64,000 nucleotides of DNA from a virus. Positions 57,338 through 64,000 of the stretch are shown piece by piece. The position numbers were made by a program, and so were the translations under genes. The DNA is taken from the IMG/VR virus record IMGVR_UViG_3300010157_000059, positions 1-64,000 of that record; one strand, given 5' to 3'. Positions within the stretch are counted from its first letter, which is position 1, and each line of letters starts with the position of its first letter. The notes under the pieces were generated by a model that was given only the letters and a program-made list of their open reading frames with translations, was not told the DNA's origin and made no database searches.

Positions 57338-57631
57338 ATGTCAGAGATTAAGAATGAAGTTATTGACGCTATTGAAGAAGAACTAGCAGTAGAAGCAGAT
57401 AAGCCTGTAATTGAGGCAGCTTTTATTGTAGCAATTGGTGAGGGTGGCCAGGTTTACTTGGAACGTAATACCGAAGCTCTACGTCTTGATGTAAAGCGCG
57501 AAGCAACAATGATTGAAGTTCGCCGTTACATCTCAGAGATTCTCATGGATCTTCAGGCACAAGCAGCCGGTGAGTACACCCTCACAGCTCTTATGTCCGC
57601 ACAAAATAACTCTGCACCAGCTGCAGAATAA
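57338..57631 (+). CDS. Small acidic protein (97 aa)
   Basis: ATG 57338 follows AAGGAATAAA. Acidic helical first part (IKNEVIDAIEEELAVEADKP), then an alpha/beta stretch AAFIVAIGEGGQVYLER, VKREATMIEVRRYISEILMDLQ. No motifs. Coupled to the genes around it. Unknown function. Confidence 0.6.
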   Translation: MSEIKNEVIDAIEEELAVEADKPVIEAAFIVAIGEGGQVYLERNTEALRLDVKREATMIEVRRYISEILMDLQAQAAGEYTLTALMSAQNNSAPAAE

Positions 57632-57645
57632 CCTATTCGGATTGG

Positions 57646-57876
57646 ATGCCAAATATGTACGTTGAAATGGCTTGTTCATGTACCTCTTCTTTCTCTTTGG
57701 ATACGCAAGAGGAGTATGTCGAGCCTATTTGGCATCTAATCTGGAGGTTTGCTAATGCCCACATTCGTTGTGGCTATGTTACTCCAGTAGTTAATGTTGA
57801 TGAGGAAATTGACGCAGAGTTAGATAAAAAGAAGGCTAAGGTAACCTCAGCTCATGAAGAAGAGGATGATGAGTAA
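57646..57876 (+). CDS. Small CxC protein (76 aa)
   Basis: ACSCTSSFSLD near the N-terminus and an acidic Lys/Glu-rich end (KKKAKVTSAHEEEDDE). The middle WHLIWRFANAHIRCGYV is helical and the third Cys may complete a metal site. Not recognised. The next ATG lies directly after its stop (TAAATG). Confidence 0.55.
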   Translation: MPNMYVEMACSCTSSFSLDTQEEYVEPIWHLIWRFANAHIRCGYVTPVVNVDEEIDAELDKKKAKVTSAHEEEDDE

Positions 57877-58812
57877 ATGTCATATCTTAATTCTTTTAAT
57901 GGAGATGATGTAAATGTTTCACCCAGCTCAACATCTTATTTTAGCGACCCATCCTCAGGATTAGATCCTAATCTTTTTGAGGGGATGCATATTCGCTCTT
58001 GGGTCAGAAATAGCATTCTAAGAATGTTGTTTGAACACCTTGCTGTTCTTTACCAAGACCCAAATCGTTGGATATCTGCCTGGCTTGCAGGGTCTGGAGT
58101 CTCATATCAATGGGAAAGTGCTAGATCCCCTGGAGATCTAGATTGTCTAGTGGGCATTGATTATGTTACTTTTAGGCGTTTTAATTCTGATTACTCAGGT
58201 TTAAGTGACGTTGAAATCTCTAAGATGTTTAACGAGTCTTTTCACAGAGATTTAATGCCAGACACCTCGAACTGGGAGGGTTACGAGCTAACTTTTTACG
58301 TAAATTCCCAGTCAAATATTGTTGACATCAACCCTTATGCAGCGTATGACCTAATTAATGACACCTGGACTGTAGAGCCTAGTCGTTCCCAAAACCCTCC
58401 CTACTCAAAAATGTGGGAACAGCGTACTTCTAAAGACGAAGAAACTGCTGTTGGGTTAGTAAAAAAGTATTCTCAGGCATACTCAGAGTTTAAAAACTCT
58501 CTTAATAACCCTATAACAAGAGCTAATGCCGAGCGTAAGCTCAGGATGGCAATTGATCAGTCTGCCGCTTTTTATGAGGAACTACACACTGGTCGTAAGA
58601 CTGCTTTTAGTAAGACTGGGGCAGGTTACGCAGACTTTAACAATTACCGCTGGCAAGCAGGTAAACAATCTGGGATTGTACAAGCGCTTAAGTTAATTAA
58701 AAATTACCGCGACGAGGCTATTAAGAACAATGATTTGGAAATGTATGGCGTAGAGATGCCTAGCCCAGACGTATTGATTCGCCGCAGCGCCACCTACAGG
58801 ATTACTCAATGA
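57877..58812 (+). CDS. Nucleotidyltransferase-fold protein (311 aa)
   Basis: The core GSGVSYQWESARSPGDLDCLVGID shows Gly72-Ser73 followed by Asp87-x-Asp89 and Asp95, the active-site layout of minimal nucleotidyltransferases. The following region DYVTFRRFNSDYSG and VDINPYAAYDLINDTWTVEP is familiar from actinophage proteins that I have seen annotated as nucleotidyltransferases. The C-terminal half is helical. It could add NMP to a protein, RNA or small molecule; the target is unknown. Overlaps the HAD-like gene by four bases. Confidence 0.7.
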   Translation: MSYLNSFNGDDVNVSPSSTSYFSDPSSGLDPNLFEGMHIRSWVRNSILRMLFEHLAVLYQDPNRWISAWLAGSGVSYQWESARSPGDLDCLVGIDYVTFRRFNSDYSGLSDVEISKMFNESFHRDLMPDTSNWEGYELTFYVNSQSNIVDINPYAAYDLINDTWTVEPSRSQNPPYSKMWEQRTSKDEETAVGLVKKYSQAYSEFKNSLNNPITRANAERKLRMAIDQSAAFYEELHTGRKTAFSKTGAGYADFNNYRWQAGKQSGIVQALKLIKNYRDEAIKNNDLEMYGVEMPSPDVLIRRSATYRITQ

Positions 58813-59279
58813 CCATTTTAATGAGCATAGAAGGTGTTTTAAAGAAAGAAAACGGTGACCCTATTCCTGAGGGGTTTAAGCTTTATAGAACGCTTCTATC
58901 TTCTTACAGAATTGTTTTATCTATAGATGATGACCTTAAAAAAACGGATCATTGGTTAAAAACTAATTATTTATTTGATTACGCAGACGTGCTCACCAAT
59001 AAAAACTTCTACAGTGGGCAAGAGTTGCGTCTTCGACACATAGATCTAGTAAAGCAGGGAGAAAAGTTAGAGTTATTTATTGATTCTGACCCCGAAATGT
59101 GCGCCAAAGTACTTGCTGATGGAATACCCACTTTGCTAGTTTCTACACCTAAATATTTTCAAACCCATAAAGATATTAAACCTTGGGATGTAATTACTAA
59201 AGAACAAGAACGACAAAAAGAAATTCTTGCCGAGATGTACACAAAGCAGATGAATGAAGAAGGGCAGCGTTGGGAGTAG
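58809..59279 (+). CDS. HAD-like phosphatase-family protein (156 aa)
   Basis: MSIEGVLKKENGDPIPEGFKLYRTL resembles the first strand of HAD proteins, but Asp of the DxD motif is replaced (SIEGVL). Later strands VLSIDDDLKKTDHWLK and LFIDSDPEMCAKVLADGIPTLLVS match HAD motifs III-IV. So it looks like a HAD-fold protein that may lack the nucleophile. It could be a regulatory or binding variant. Coupled to the nucleotidyltransferase-fold gene, hinting at a joint role. Confidence 0.6.
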   Translation: MTILMSIEGVLKKENGDPIPEGFKLYRTLLSSYRIVLSIDDDLKKTDHWLKTNYLFDYADVLTNKNFYSGQELRLRHIDLVKQGEKLELFIDSDPEMCAKVLADGIPTLLVSTPKYFQTHKDIKPWDVITKEQERQKEILAEMYTKQMNEEGQRWE

Positions 59280-59282
59280 GCC

Positions 59283-60746
59283 ATGGAGATTATATTTCTG
59301 GGCGGTGAAGTACCTTCTAACCGAGAACTGCTCATCCGTAATAACGTTAAAGCTATTGGGCTTAACTACTGGGCCCTGAAGCGTAGGGGTTTACCTAAGA
59401 CCAAAGACTATCTATTATCAGAAAGATATCCTGATGATGTCAAGGTGTACGTGGACGGCGGAACTACAGCTGCGGCTAAAGCTGGGCTATCTGTACTAGA
59501 GCTCGAAGAATACTGTGAGGAATACCAAGACTGGGTATCTCTCAATGAGGATAGAATTTCTGGAGCTACCGAATTTACTAACCCAGCTCTTGGAGATGCC
59601 TGGACTAAAACTCAGCGGGAAACTTTCTGGGAATACACTCCTGAAGGCATGTTTTGGCCGGTATGGTCAGGTGGTCATATTGACTTAGCGCATTTGGCTA
59701 AAAATTATAGTAATTTTGCTATTCCAGGTGAGTTTGTAGAATCTGATAAAGCTCTAGCAGCTAAGGTGCGAGCTTTAGGGCATCAGTACGAATTTAACGT
59801 GCATGTTATTGCTTGTGCAAAACCCGATAATATGCGTCAAGTTCCCTTTGAAACGGCCAGCACTTTGTCATGGCTAAGTCCTATGATGAGGGGCGAGACT
59901 ATCGTATGGGATGGTAAAAAGTTAGTTCGTTACCCAAAAAAGATGAAGGATCAAGCCCGTCCACGTTACAAAAGGATCATTGAGGAAGCAGGCTTAGATT
60001 TTGATAAGATACTTGAAGATGATCCTAATGAGGTAACTAACCTCGCAATTTGGTCATACTTAGAATTGGAGAAGACATTGGACAACAATGACCCACTGTT
60101 ATCTGATAACAGCGATTACATAGATGATCCCGGTGACGCGGAAACAGGGGGTAATAACCCTGATAACAGTGTGGTTCAGGTGCGGAAAGAACTTGCACAA
60201 ATTCCTCTATCAGAGATGAAAACTTTGCCCGTTTTTGGGGTAGAAAATCGTACTGTAGTAGACCATGATTCAGACGGTAGAACAGTCATAAAGAGTGTCC
60301 CAGTACTCAGTTCTAATAGTGTATCTTTACGCCAATGTGACACCTGTTTTGTGGCATCAAACTGCCCTGCATTCAAGCCTCAAAGCGCTTGTTCTTTTAG
60401 TCTTCCAGTAGAGGTAAAAACCAAAGATCAACTACGCGCATTGCTTAATGCAATCATTGAAATGCAGGGCGCTCGTGTAGCATTTGCAAGGTTTTCTGAG
60501 GAATTAAATGGTGGCTACCCTGACCCAAATACTGGTCAAGAAATTGATAGACTATTCAAGTTAGTAGAACAGCTAAAGAAGTTAGAATCTAACAATGAGT
60601 TCGTTAGGATGACTGTTGAACGTCAAACTAGCGGGGGCGTTTTAAGTAATTTATTTGGTGATAAAGCAGCCCCTTTAAAGGACCTTCCTAACGGGGGTTT
60701 GGGCGAAGAACAGGTTACTAGAATCATCTCTGATTCTATAGATTAA
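59283..60746 (+). CDS. Large unknown with TIM-barrel-like part and four-Cys cluster (487 aa)
   Basis: The first 260 residues (MEIIFLGGEVPSNRELL, VKVYVDGGTTAAAKAGLSVL, VHVIACAKPDNMRQVPFETA, STLSWLSPMMRGETIVWDG) are reminiscent of tRNA-guanine-transglycosylase-like barrels such as DpdA, but key acidic residues cannot be placed with certainty. Around residues 355-373 a cluster C-x2-C-x5-C-x7-C (CDTCFVASNCPAFKPQSAC) could hold zinc or an iron-sulfur cluster. The C-terminal 110 residues are helical. No preQ0 pathway genes are in the window. Function not assigned. Confidence 0.6.
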   Translation: MEIIFLGGEVPSNRELLIRNNVKAIGLNYWALKRRGLPKTKDYLLSERYPDDVKVYVDGGTTAAAKAGLSVLELEEYCEEYQDWVSLNEDRISGATEFTNPALGDAWTKTQRETFWEYTPEGMFWPVWSGGHIDLAHLAKNYSNFAIPGEFVESDKALAAKVRALGHQYEFNVHVIACAKPDNMRQVPFETASTLSWLSPMMRGETIVWDGKKLVRYPKKMKDQARPRYKRIIEEAGLDFDKILEDDPNEVTNLAIWSYLELEKTLDNNDPLLSDNSDYIDDPGDAETGGNNPDNSVVQVRKELAQIPLSEMKTLPVFGVENRTVVDHDSDGRTVIKSVPVLSSNSVSLRQCDTCFVASNCPAFKPQSACSFSLPVEVKTKDQLRALLNAIIEMQGARVAFARFSEELNGGYPDPNTGQEIDRLFKLVEQLKKLESNNEFVRMTVERQTSGGVLSNLFGDKAAPLKDLPNGGLGEEQVTRIISDSID

Positions 60747-60803
60747 GACTTGCACTGCTACCTGATAACAGTGCTATAACCACGTGAATTAAGTTTGTCT
60801 AAT

Positions 60804-60831
60804 TTGACATTTTATAAAGTGCTACTAGAGT
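60804..60831 (+). promoter_or_regulatory. Possible sigma-70-type promoter before the RNR gene
   Basis: TTGACA (60804-60809) and a weak TAGAGT (60826-60831), 16-base spacing, in a 118-base gap with no ORF. The -35 match is perfect, the -10 is poor. Located 34 bases before the GTG start of the reductase. Confidence 0.35.
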
Positions 60832-60864
60832 TATGAACTCAGCAACTAAAAATAAGGAGTAAGT

Positions 60865-62889
60865 GTGTTTTCTTTTCGACTAACCGATGACTTTGTCGCT
60901 TCATATGAGGGCCAACCGGTGCCTTGGGGTTACACCGACGCAGGTAAAAACTCCATTGGAGAAATTACTTTTATGCGCACGTATTCTCGTTTAAAAGCTG
61001 ACGGTACCAAGGAAACTTGGGTAGATGTATGTCGTCGTGTTATTGAGGGTATGTACTCAATTCAGAAAGATCATTGTTGGAATAGCCGTCTGCCATGGAA
61101 TGGTGTACAGGCTCAGGCATCTGCGCAAGAAGCGTTTGACCGCATGTTTAACCTCAAGTGGACACCTCCAGGTCGTGGACTTTGGATGATGGGTACTGAG
61201 TATGTAATGGAAAAGAAGAACTCGGCTGCTCTGCAGAACTGTGCTTTTGTTTCTACTGATTCAATGACCAAGCACAATCCTGCCAAACCATTTGCGTTCC
61301 TAATGGAAGCATCTATGCTCGGAATTGGGGTAGGTTTTGACACTAAGGGTAAGGACAAGGGATTCACAGTCCACAAGCCAACAGATAAAACTTACGAGAT
61401 GAAGATTCTTGACTCTCGTGAGGGTTGGCGCGACTCTACAGCTCTTTTGATCAATACGTATTTAAAGGCGGATATGCCAACTATGGTCTTTGATTATAGT
61501 GAGATTCGTGAAGCTGGTCTCCCAATCAAGGGATTTGGTGGAACATCCTCAGGCCCTGAGCCATTGATTAAGTTGCACAAGCAATTGGTAGATCTCTTTG
61601 AGTCTAAGATTGGTCAGTCAGTAGATTCAATTATGATTACTGATATTGCTAATCTCATTGGAGTCTGTGTTGTATCCGGTAACGTTCGCCGCTCAGCCGA
61701 GCTAGCTCTTGGCCAGCCAGATGATGTGGACTTTATCAATGCTAAGAATGCAGAGGTATTCCCAACCCGTAACTCTTACGATCCAAAAAAGCCAGGTTGG
61801 GGTTGGATGTCTAACAACTCTTTAGAAGCTACAGTTGGTATGGATTACACCCCATTTGTAGAGAATATTGCGCTAAACGGTGAGCCAGGATTCATTTGGC
61901 TTGATGTATCTCGTAAGTATGGGCGTTTAAATGACCCAATTAATAACAAAGACACTCGTGTAGCAGGGTACAACCCTTGCGCAGAGCAAAGCCTAGAGTC
62001 ATACGAATGCTGTACTTTGGTAGAAACATATATCAACCGTCACGACAGCCTAGAAGATTTCCACCGTACTCTTAAGTTTGCATATCTTTATGCCAAGACT
62101 GTTACGCTTCTACCTACACATTGGGAAGAAACTAACGCAATCATGCAGCGTAACCGTCGTATTGGCTGCTCAGTATCTGGCTTAGCAGCGTTTGCTGACG
62201 TCAAGGGCCTTCCAGTTCTTCGTGACTGGCTAGACAAGGGCTACGATGTAGTACAGAAGTGGGACACTATGTACTCTGAATGGTTGTGTATCCGTGAGTC
62301 AGTAAAGACTACAACCGTAAAGCCATCCGGCACGGTATCAATTCTTGCTGGTGAAACTCCTGGAGTTCACTGGCCTGTAGGTGGGCAATACGTACTCCGC
62401 TCCATTAGGTTCTCTAAACTAGACCCTATGGTTCCCCTATTTGAAAAGGCAGGTTACCTTGTTGAAGATTCTATTACAGATCCCGAGAACACTGTGGTGG
62501 TATATTTCCCAGTTAAATCGGTAGCAGTGCGCCCTGAGGGTGACGTTTCATTGTTTGAAAAGGCTAACCTGGCAGCATTCGCGCAGCAGTATTGGTCAGA
62601 CAACTCAGTGTCAGTAACTCTCAGCTTTAATAAAGAAGAAGAGGCCAAGCATGTGGGTACAATTCTACACATGTACGAAGGCCGGTTGAAGACGGTATCG
62701 TTCCTGCCACAGGGTAAGGACGTTTACCCACAGCAGCCATACACTGAAATTTCAGAAGACGAATACAAGAATTATGTAGGTACCCTGAAGAAGATCAGCC
62801 TAGCTAGCATCTACAAGAAGAACGCGCTAGATGCTGCTGGTGAAGCCTACTGCACCACAGACACATGCGAGATCCCTAGCAAGCCCTAA
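60865..62889 (+). CDS. nrdJ: Class II (B12-dependent) ribonucleoside-triphosphate reductase (674 aa)
   Basis: GTG start with AAGGAGTAAG upstream. Key Cys align with monomeric class II reductases: Cys126 (NCAFVST), Cys372 and Glu374 (NPCAEQSLESYECC), Cys383, and the C-terminal pair CTTDTC. The FLMEASMLGIGVGFDTKG and VSGNVRRSAELALG segments match the family. Length is a little under Lactobacillus RTPR (about 739 aa). It converts NTPs to dNTPs with adenosylcobalamin, so the host must supply B12. A strong terminator follows. Confidence 0.92.
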   Translation: MFSFRLTDDFVASYEGQPVPWGYTDAGKNSIGEITFMRTYSRLKADGTKETWVDVCRRVIEGMYSIQKDHCWNSRLPWNGVQAQASAQEAFDRMFNLKWTPPGRGLWMMGTEYVMEKKNSAALQNCAFVSTDSMTKHNPAKPFAFLMEASMLGIGVGFDTKGKDKGFTVHKPTDKTYEMKILDSREGWRDSTALLINTYLKADMPTMVFDYSEIREAGLPIKGFGGTSSGPEPLIKLHKQLVDLFESKIGQSVDSIMITDIANLIGVCVVSGNVRRSAELALGQPDDVDFINAKNAEVFPTRNSYDPKKPGWGWMSNNSLEATVGMDYTPFVENIALNGEPGFIWLDVSRKYGRLNDPINNKDTRVAGYNPCAEQSLESYECCTLVETYINRHDSLEDFHRTLKFAYLYAKTVTLLPTHWEETNAIMQRNRRIGCSVSGLAAFADVKGLPVLRDWLDKGYDVVQKWDTMYSEWLCIRESVKTTTVKPSGTVSILAGETPGVHWPVGGQYVLRSIRFSKLDPMVPLFEKAGYLVEDSITDPENTVVVYFPVKSVAVRPEGDVSLFEKANLAAFAQQYWSDNSVSVTLSFNKEEEAKHVGTILHMYEGRLKTVSFLPQGKDVYPQQPYTEISEDEYKNYVGTLKKISLASIYKKNALDAAGEAYCTTDTCEIPSKP

Positions 62890-62901
62890 GAGCCCAACAT
62901 A

Positions 62902-62939
62902 AACAATAGCCCCCGGCCTTATGGTCGGGGGCTATTGTT
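62902..62939. terminator. Strong bidirectional terminator between convergent genes
   Basis: A perfect 14-bp stem (62902-62915 with 62926-62939), extendable to 17 bp with a G-T pair and a four-base loop, flanked by TTTT on the right and A-rich sequence on the left. It ends the reductase transcript and probably the minus-strand transcript. Confidence 0.92.
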
Positions 62940-62946
62940 TTAGCGG

Positions 62947-63120
62947 TTAATCTTTAAAGCCTTGATCATTTATTTCTATGTAATTGTCATACAACTTAAC
63001 GTCACCATCTTCCCATAGAGTGGTGTTAATCTTGTTATGCTCTTGCCACTTTATAGCGGCAGCAGCATCTGACTCAGCTTCAACCCAATAGTACTGTACA
63101 TGCATAATTTTATGCTTCAT
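62947..63120 (-). CDS. Small hypothetical protein (57 aa)
   Basis: I take the start at 63120 (MKHKIMHV), next to the stop of the upstream gene; an in-frame start at 63132 is possible. The chain is alpha/beta (MHVQYYWVEAESDAAAAIKWQEHN, LYDNYIEIND). Not recognised. Last gene of the minus-strand operon. Confidence 0.55.
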   Translation of the reverse strand: MKHKIMHVQYYWVEAESDAAAAIKWQEHNKINTTLWEDGDVKLYDNYIEINDQGFKD

Positions 63121-63122
63121 TA

Positions 63123-63227
63123 TTATTCCCATTCTTGTAGATAGTAGGTATCGGTGCGAGCACCGTCTTCTCCGTCTTTAACTCCTAGAGCCCAGTTATA
63201 AATCCAACTATATAAACGATTCAGCAC
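63123..63227 (-). CDS. Micro-protein overlapping the glycosylase gene (34 aa)
   Basis: GTG start at 63227 with a perfect GGAGG seven bases upstream, inside the end of the pyrimidine-dimer glycosylase-like gene. The peptide is MLNRLYSWIYNWALGVKDGE then GARTDTYYLQEWE, aromatic-rich. Its stop sits against the next start. The strong ribosome-binding site argues for a real gene. Function unknown. Confidence 0.6.
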   Translation of the reverse strand: MLNRLYSWIYNWALGVKDGEDGARTDTYYLQEWE

Positions 63228-63732
63228 GTAGCACCTCCAAAGTATGTTCGTCTAAGTCTTGAACGCGTAGTACTTTATCTAAGTTACCTTGTACTACTCG
63301 TATAGGCCCAGGCTCAGGCCATATGTAGTCAAGGTTGTCGGGCACGTCCCAGCCGTACCTGCCGTAGAACACAGGGTCTTTGCGTAGTAAGTTAGATTGA
63401 TGGGATCTATGTAAGTACTCGTTACTATACCAATGAGGCATGACAACCCTACGGTTGGTATGCTCATCTATTAAAGCATTTATCTTGTCAGTGCAAGAGT
63501 CTTTGAACCCACGATCGATCCACTCTTCACACATTGCTATGCCGTACAAGCCAAGAGCTACTTCATGCCCCCGCCACATTACAGCAGCTGGGTGATTTAC
63601 CCAACCCTTGGTTAAGCCAAAGTTAGCTTTTAGTAACTGTAGTACTTCTACACGTTGCTTACCTAAACGACGATAGTCTAGTAATTTAGCTGACTCTTCG
63701 TAGTCAGCTACAGGTAAAAAAGTATTAACCAT
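63208..63732 (-). CDS. Pyrimidine-dimer DNA glycosylase-family protein (174 aa)
   Basis: MVNTFLPVADYEESAKLLDYRRLGKQRVEVLQLL, WVNHPAAVMWRGHEVAL, YGIAMCEEWIDRG and VVMPHWYSNEYLHRSHQSNLLRKDP follow the pattern of the pyrimidine-dimer DNA glycosylase family (Pyr_excise, DenV-related). T4 DenV cuts at UV dimers; the phage member probably protects or repairs its DNA. Overlaps the gene upstream by eight bases. Confidence 0.78.
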   Translation of the reverse strand: MVNTFLPVADYEESAKLLDYRRLGKQRVEVLQLLKANFGLTKGWVNHPAAVMWRGHEVALGLYGIAMCEEWIDRGFKDSCTDKINALIDEHTNRRVVMPHWYSNEYLHRSHQSNLLRKDPVFYGRYGWDVPDNLDYIWPEPGPIRVVQGNLDKVLRVQDLDEHTLEVLRAESFI

Positions 63733-63925
63733 TGTCCCTCTTGTTAATTGTTGTTTTAGCGCTTTCTATGACGCCAATCAGGTTAAGAACTGATACTTGA
63801 CGTTCTCCATTTACGTCAATTGTTGAGAATTCAATTGCGCTTTTCATTACTACATCTAACACGCTAGTTACTAGATCGTTAGATGCTTTAACAATCTTGA
63901 TCATGATTTCTTCTGTGTTATCCAT
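63725..63925 (-). CDS. Small hypothetical protein (66 aa)
   Basis: Start chosen at 63925 (MDNTEEIMIKIVKAS) with AGGAAAAGACAG upstream; an upstream in-frame ATG at 63976 gives a basic extension that overlaps the next gene and is less likely. Helical, with a regular hydrophobic pattern (NDLVTSVLDVVMKSAIEF, SVLNLIGVIESAKT). Not recognised. Confidence 0.55.
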   Translation of the reverse strand: MDNTEEIMIKIVKASNDLVTSVLDVVMKSAIEFSTIDVNGERQVSVLNLIGVIESAKTTINKRDNG

Positions 63926-64000
63926 CTGTCTTTTCCTTTTTCTTCTGGTTGGTACCCTTGAGTGTTGACACGTCAAAGCCTACTTGGCGTAGTGACATGT
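63918..64000 (-). CDS. C-terminal end of a minus-strand gene cut by the window
   Basis: An open frame runs from the window edge to TAA at 63918 and ends LRQVGFDVSTLKGTNQKKKE followed by KTDG. A basic tail is seen. It overlaps the next start by eight bases as neighbours in this operon do. The ATG at 63998 may be internal. Identity unknown. Confidence 0.45.
   Translation of the reverse strand, partial: MSLRQVGFDVSTLKGTNQKKKEKTDG

Noticed and set aside
59283-60746. Firm call as DpdA / 7-deazaguanine DNA modification enzyme
   Set aside because: Only a loose resemblance of a few segments; no preQ0 pathway gene is in the window and the expected catalytic residues cannot be placed. Kept as unknown.
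1-64000. CRISPR array
   Set aside because: No regularly spaced repeats with unique spacers were seen. The Cas4-like nuclease stands in a recombination cluster with no other cas genes.
1-64000. Integration or lysogeny module
   Set aside because: No integrase, excisionase, CI/Cro-like pair or attachment-site-like repeat was recognised.

Overview
This window is part of the genome of a contractile-tailed (myovirus-type) phage that most likely infects an actinobacterium. The contractile tail follows from a tail sheath, a gp19-type tube, a spike OB-fold, a gp25-type wedge, a J/gp6-type wedge and a LysM baseplate protein. The actinobacterial host follows from two WhiB-type iron-sulfur regulator genes, a family essentially confined to Actinobacteria and their phages. 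The DNA looks clearly less GC-rich than classical soil actinobacteria; I did not compute GC content. A freshwater or marine low-GC actinobacterial host is therefore my guess. No integrase, excisionase or CI-like repressor was seen, so a virulent lifestyle is likely. The window is a fragment: it starts inside the major capsid gene and ends inside or at the edge of a minus-strand gene. Terminase, portal and prohead protease are not here.

Layout. 1-11.4 kb: end of the major capsid gene, connector-like proteins, a modular tail-fibre cassette including an SGNH-hydrolase fibre, and several micro-ORFs including three Cys-rich ones. 11.4-28.7 kb: tail module in assembly order: sheath, tube, zinc-binding tail chaperone with a candidate +1 frameshift, tape measure with two wall-lysis domains, LysM protein, hub in two ORFs, spike, W/gp25, J/gp6, and a very large lectin-like tail protein. 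28.7-46 kb: holin-like protein, then replication and recombination: wHTH initiator-like protein, DnaC-like loader, SWIM protein, DnaB-like helicase, WhiB, primase, SNF2-type helicase, RHH, MerR-like and C2H2 micro-regulators, ssDNA-binding protein, PolA-type polymerase, RecA, wall-peptidase-like protein, two Holliday-junction-resolvase candidates, a second WhiB, a Cas4/RecB-like nuclease, dNMP kinase and three related CxxC mini-proteins. 46-48.3 kb: SpoVS-like protein, metallophosphoesterase and a tRNA-like RNA with its own terminator. 48.3-56.7 kb: a collinear block of 13 mostly unrecognisable genes rich in zinc-knuckle motifs, including an HExxH metallopeptidase candidate. 56.7-62.9 kb: small zinc proteins, a nucleotidyltransferase-fold protein, a HAD-like protein, a large unknown with a four-Cys cluster, and a class II (B12-dependent) ribonucleotide reductase. 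62.9-64 kb: convergent minus-strand genes including a pyrimidine-dimer glycosylase-family protein, separated from the rest by a strong bidirectional terminator.

Genes within modules are tightly coupled by ATGA, GTGA or TAATG overlaps, which I used to pick starts and to recover ten short genes: 8002-8103, 9960-10076, 10076-10216, 10317-10472, 35336-35473, 35939-36052, 36045-36143, 52617-52781, 53281-53427 and 63123-63227(-). The observations I rate highest are the CUU-UAA +1 frameshift candidate before the tape measure, the zinc-motif block at 48.3-56.7 kb, the phage SpoVS homologue, the NTase/HAD/unknown triplet at 57.9-60.7 kb, the tRNA-like RNA, and the C2H2 zinc-finger micro-gene.
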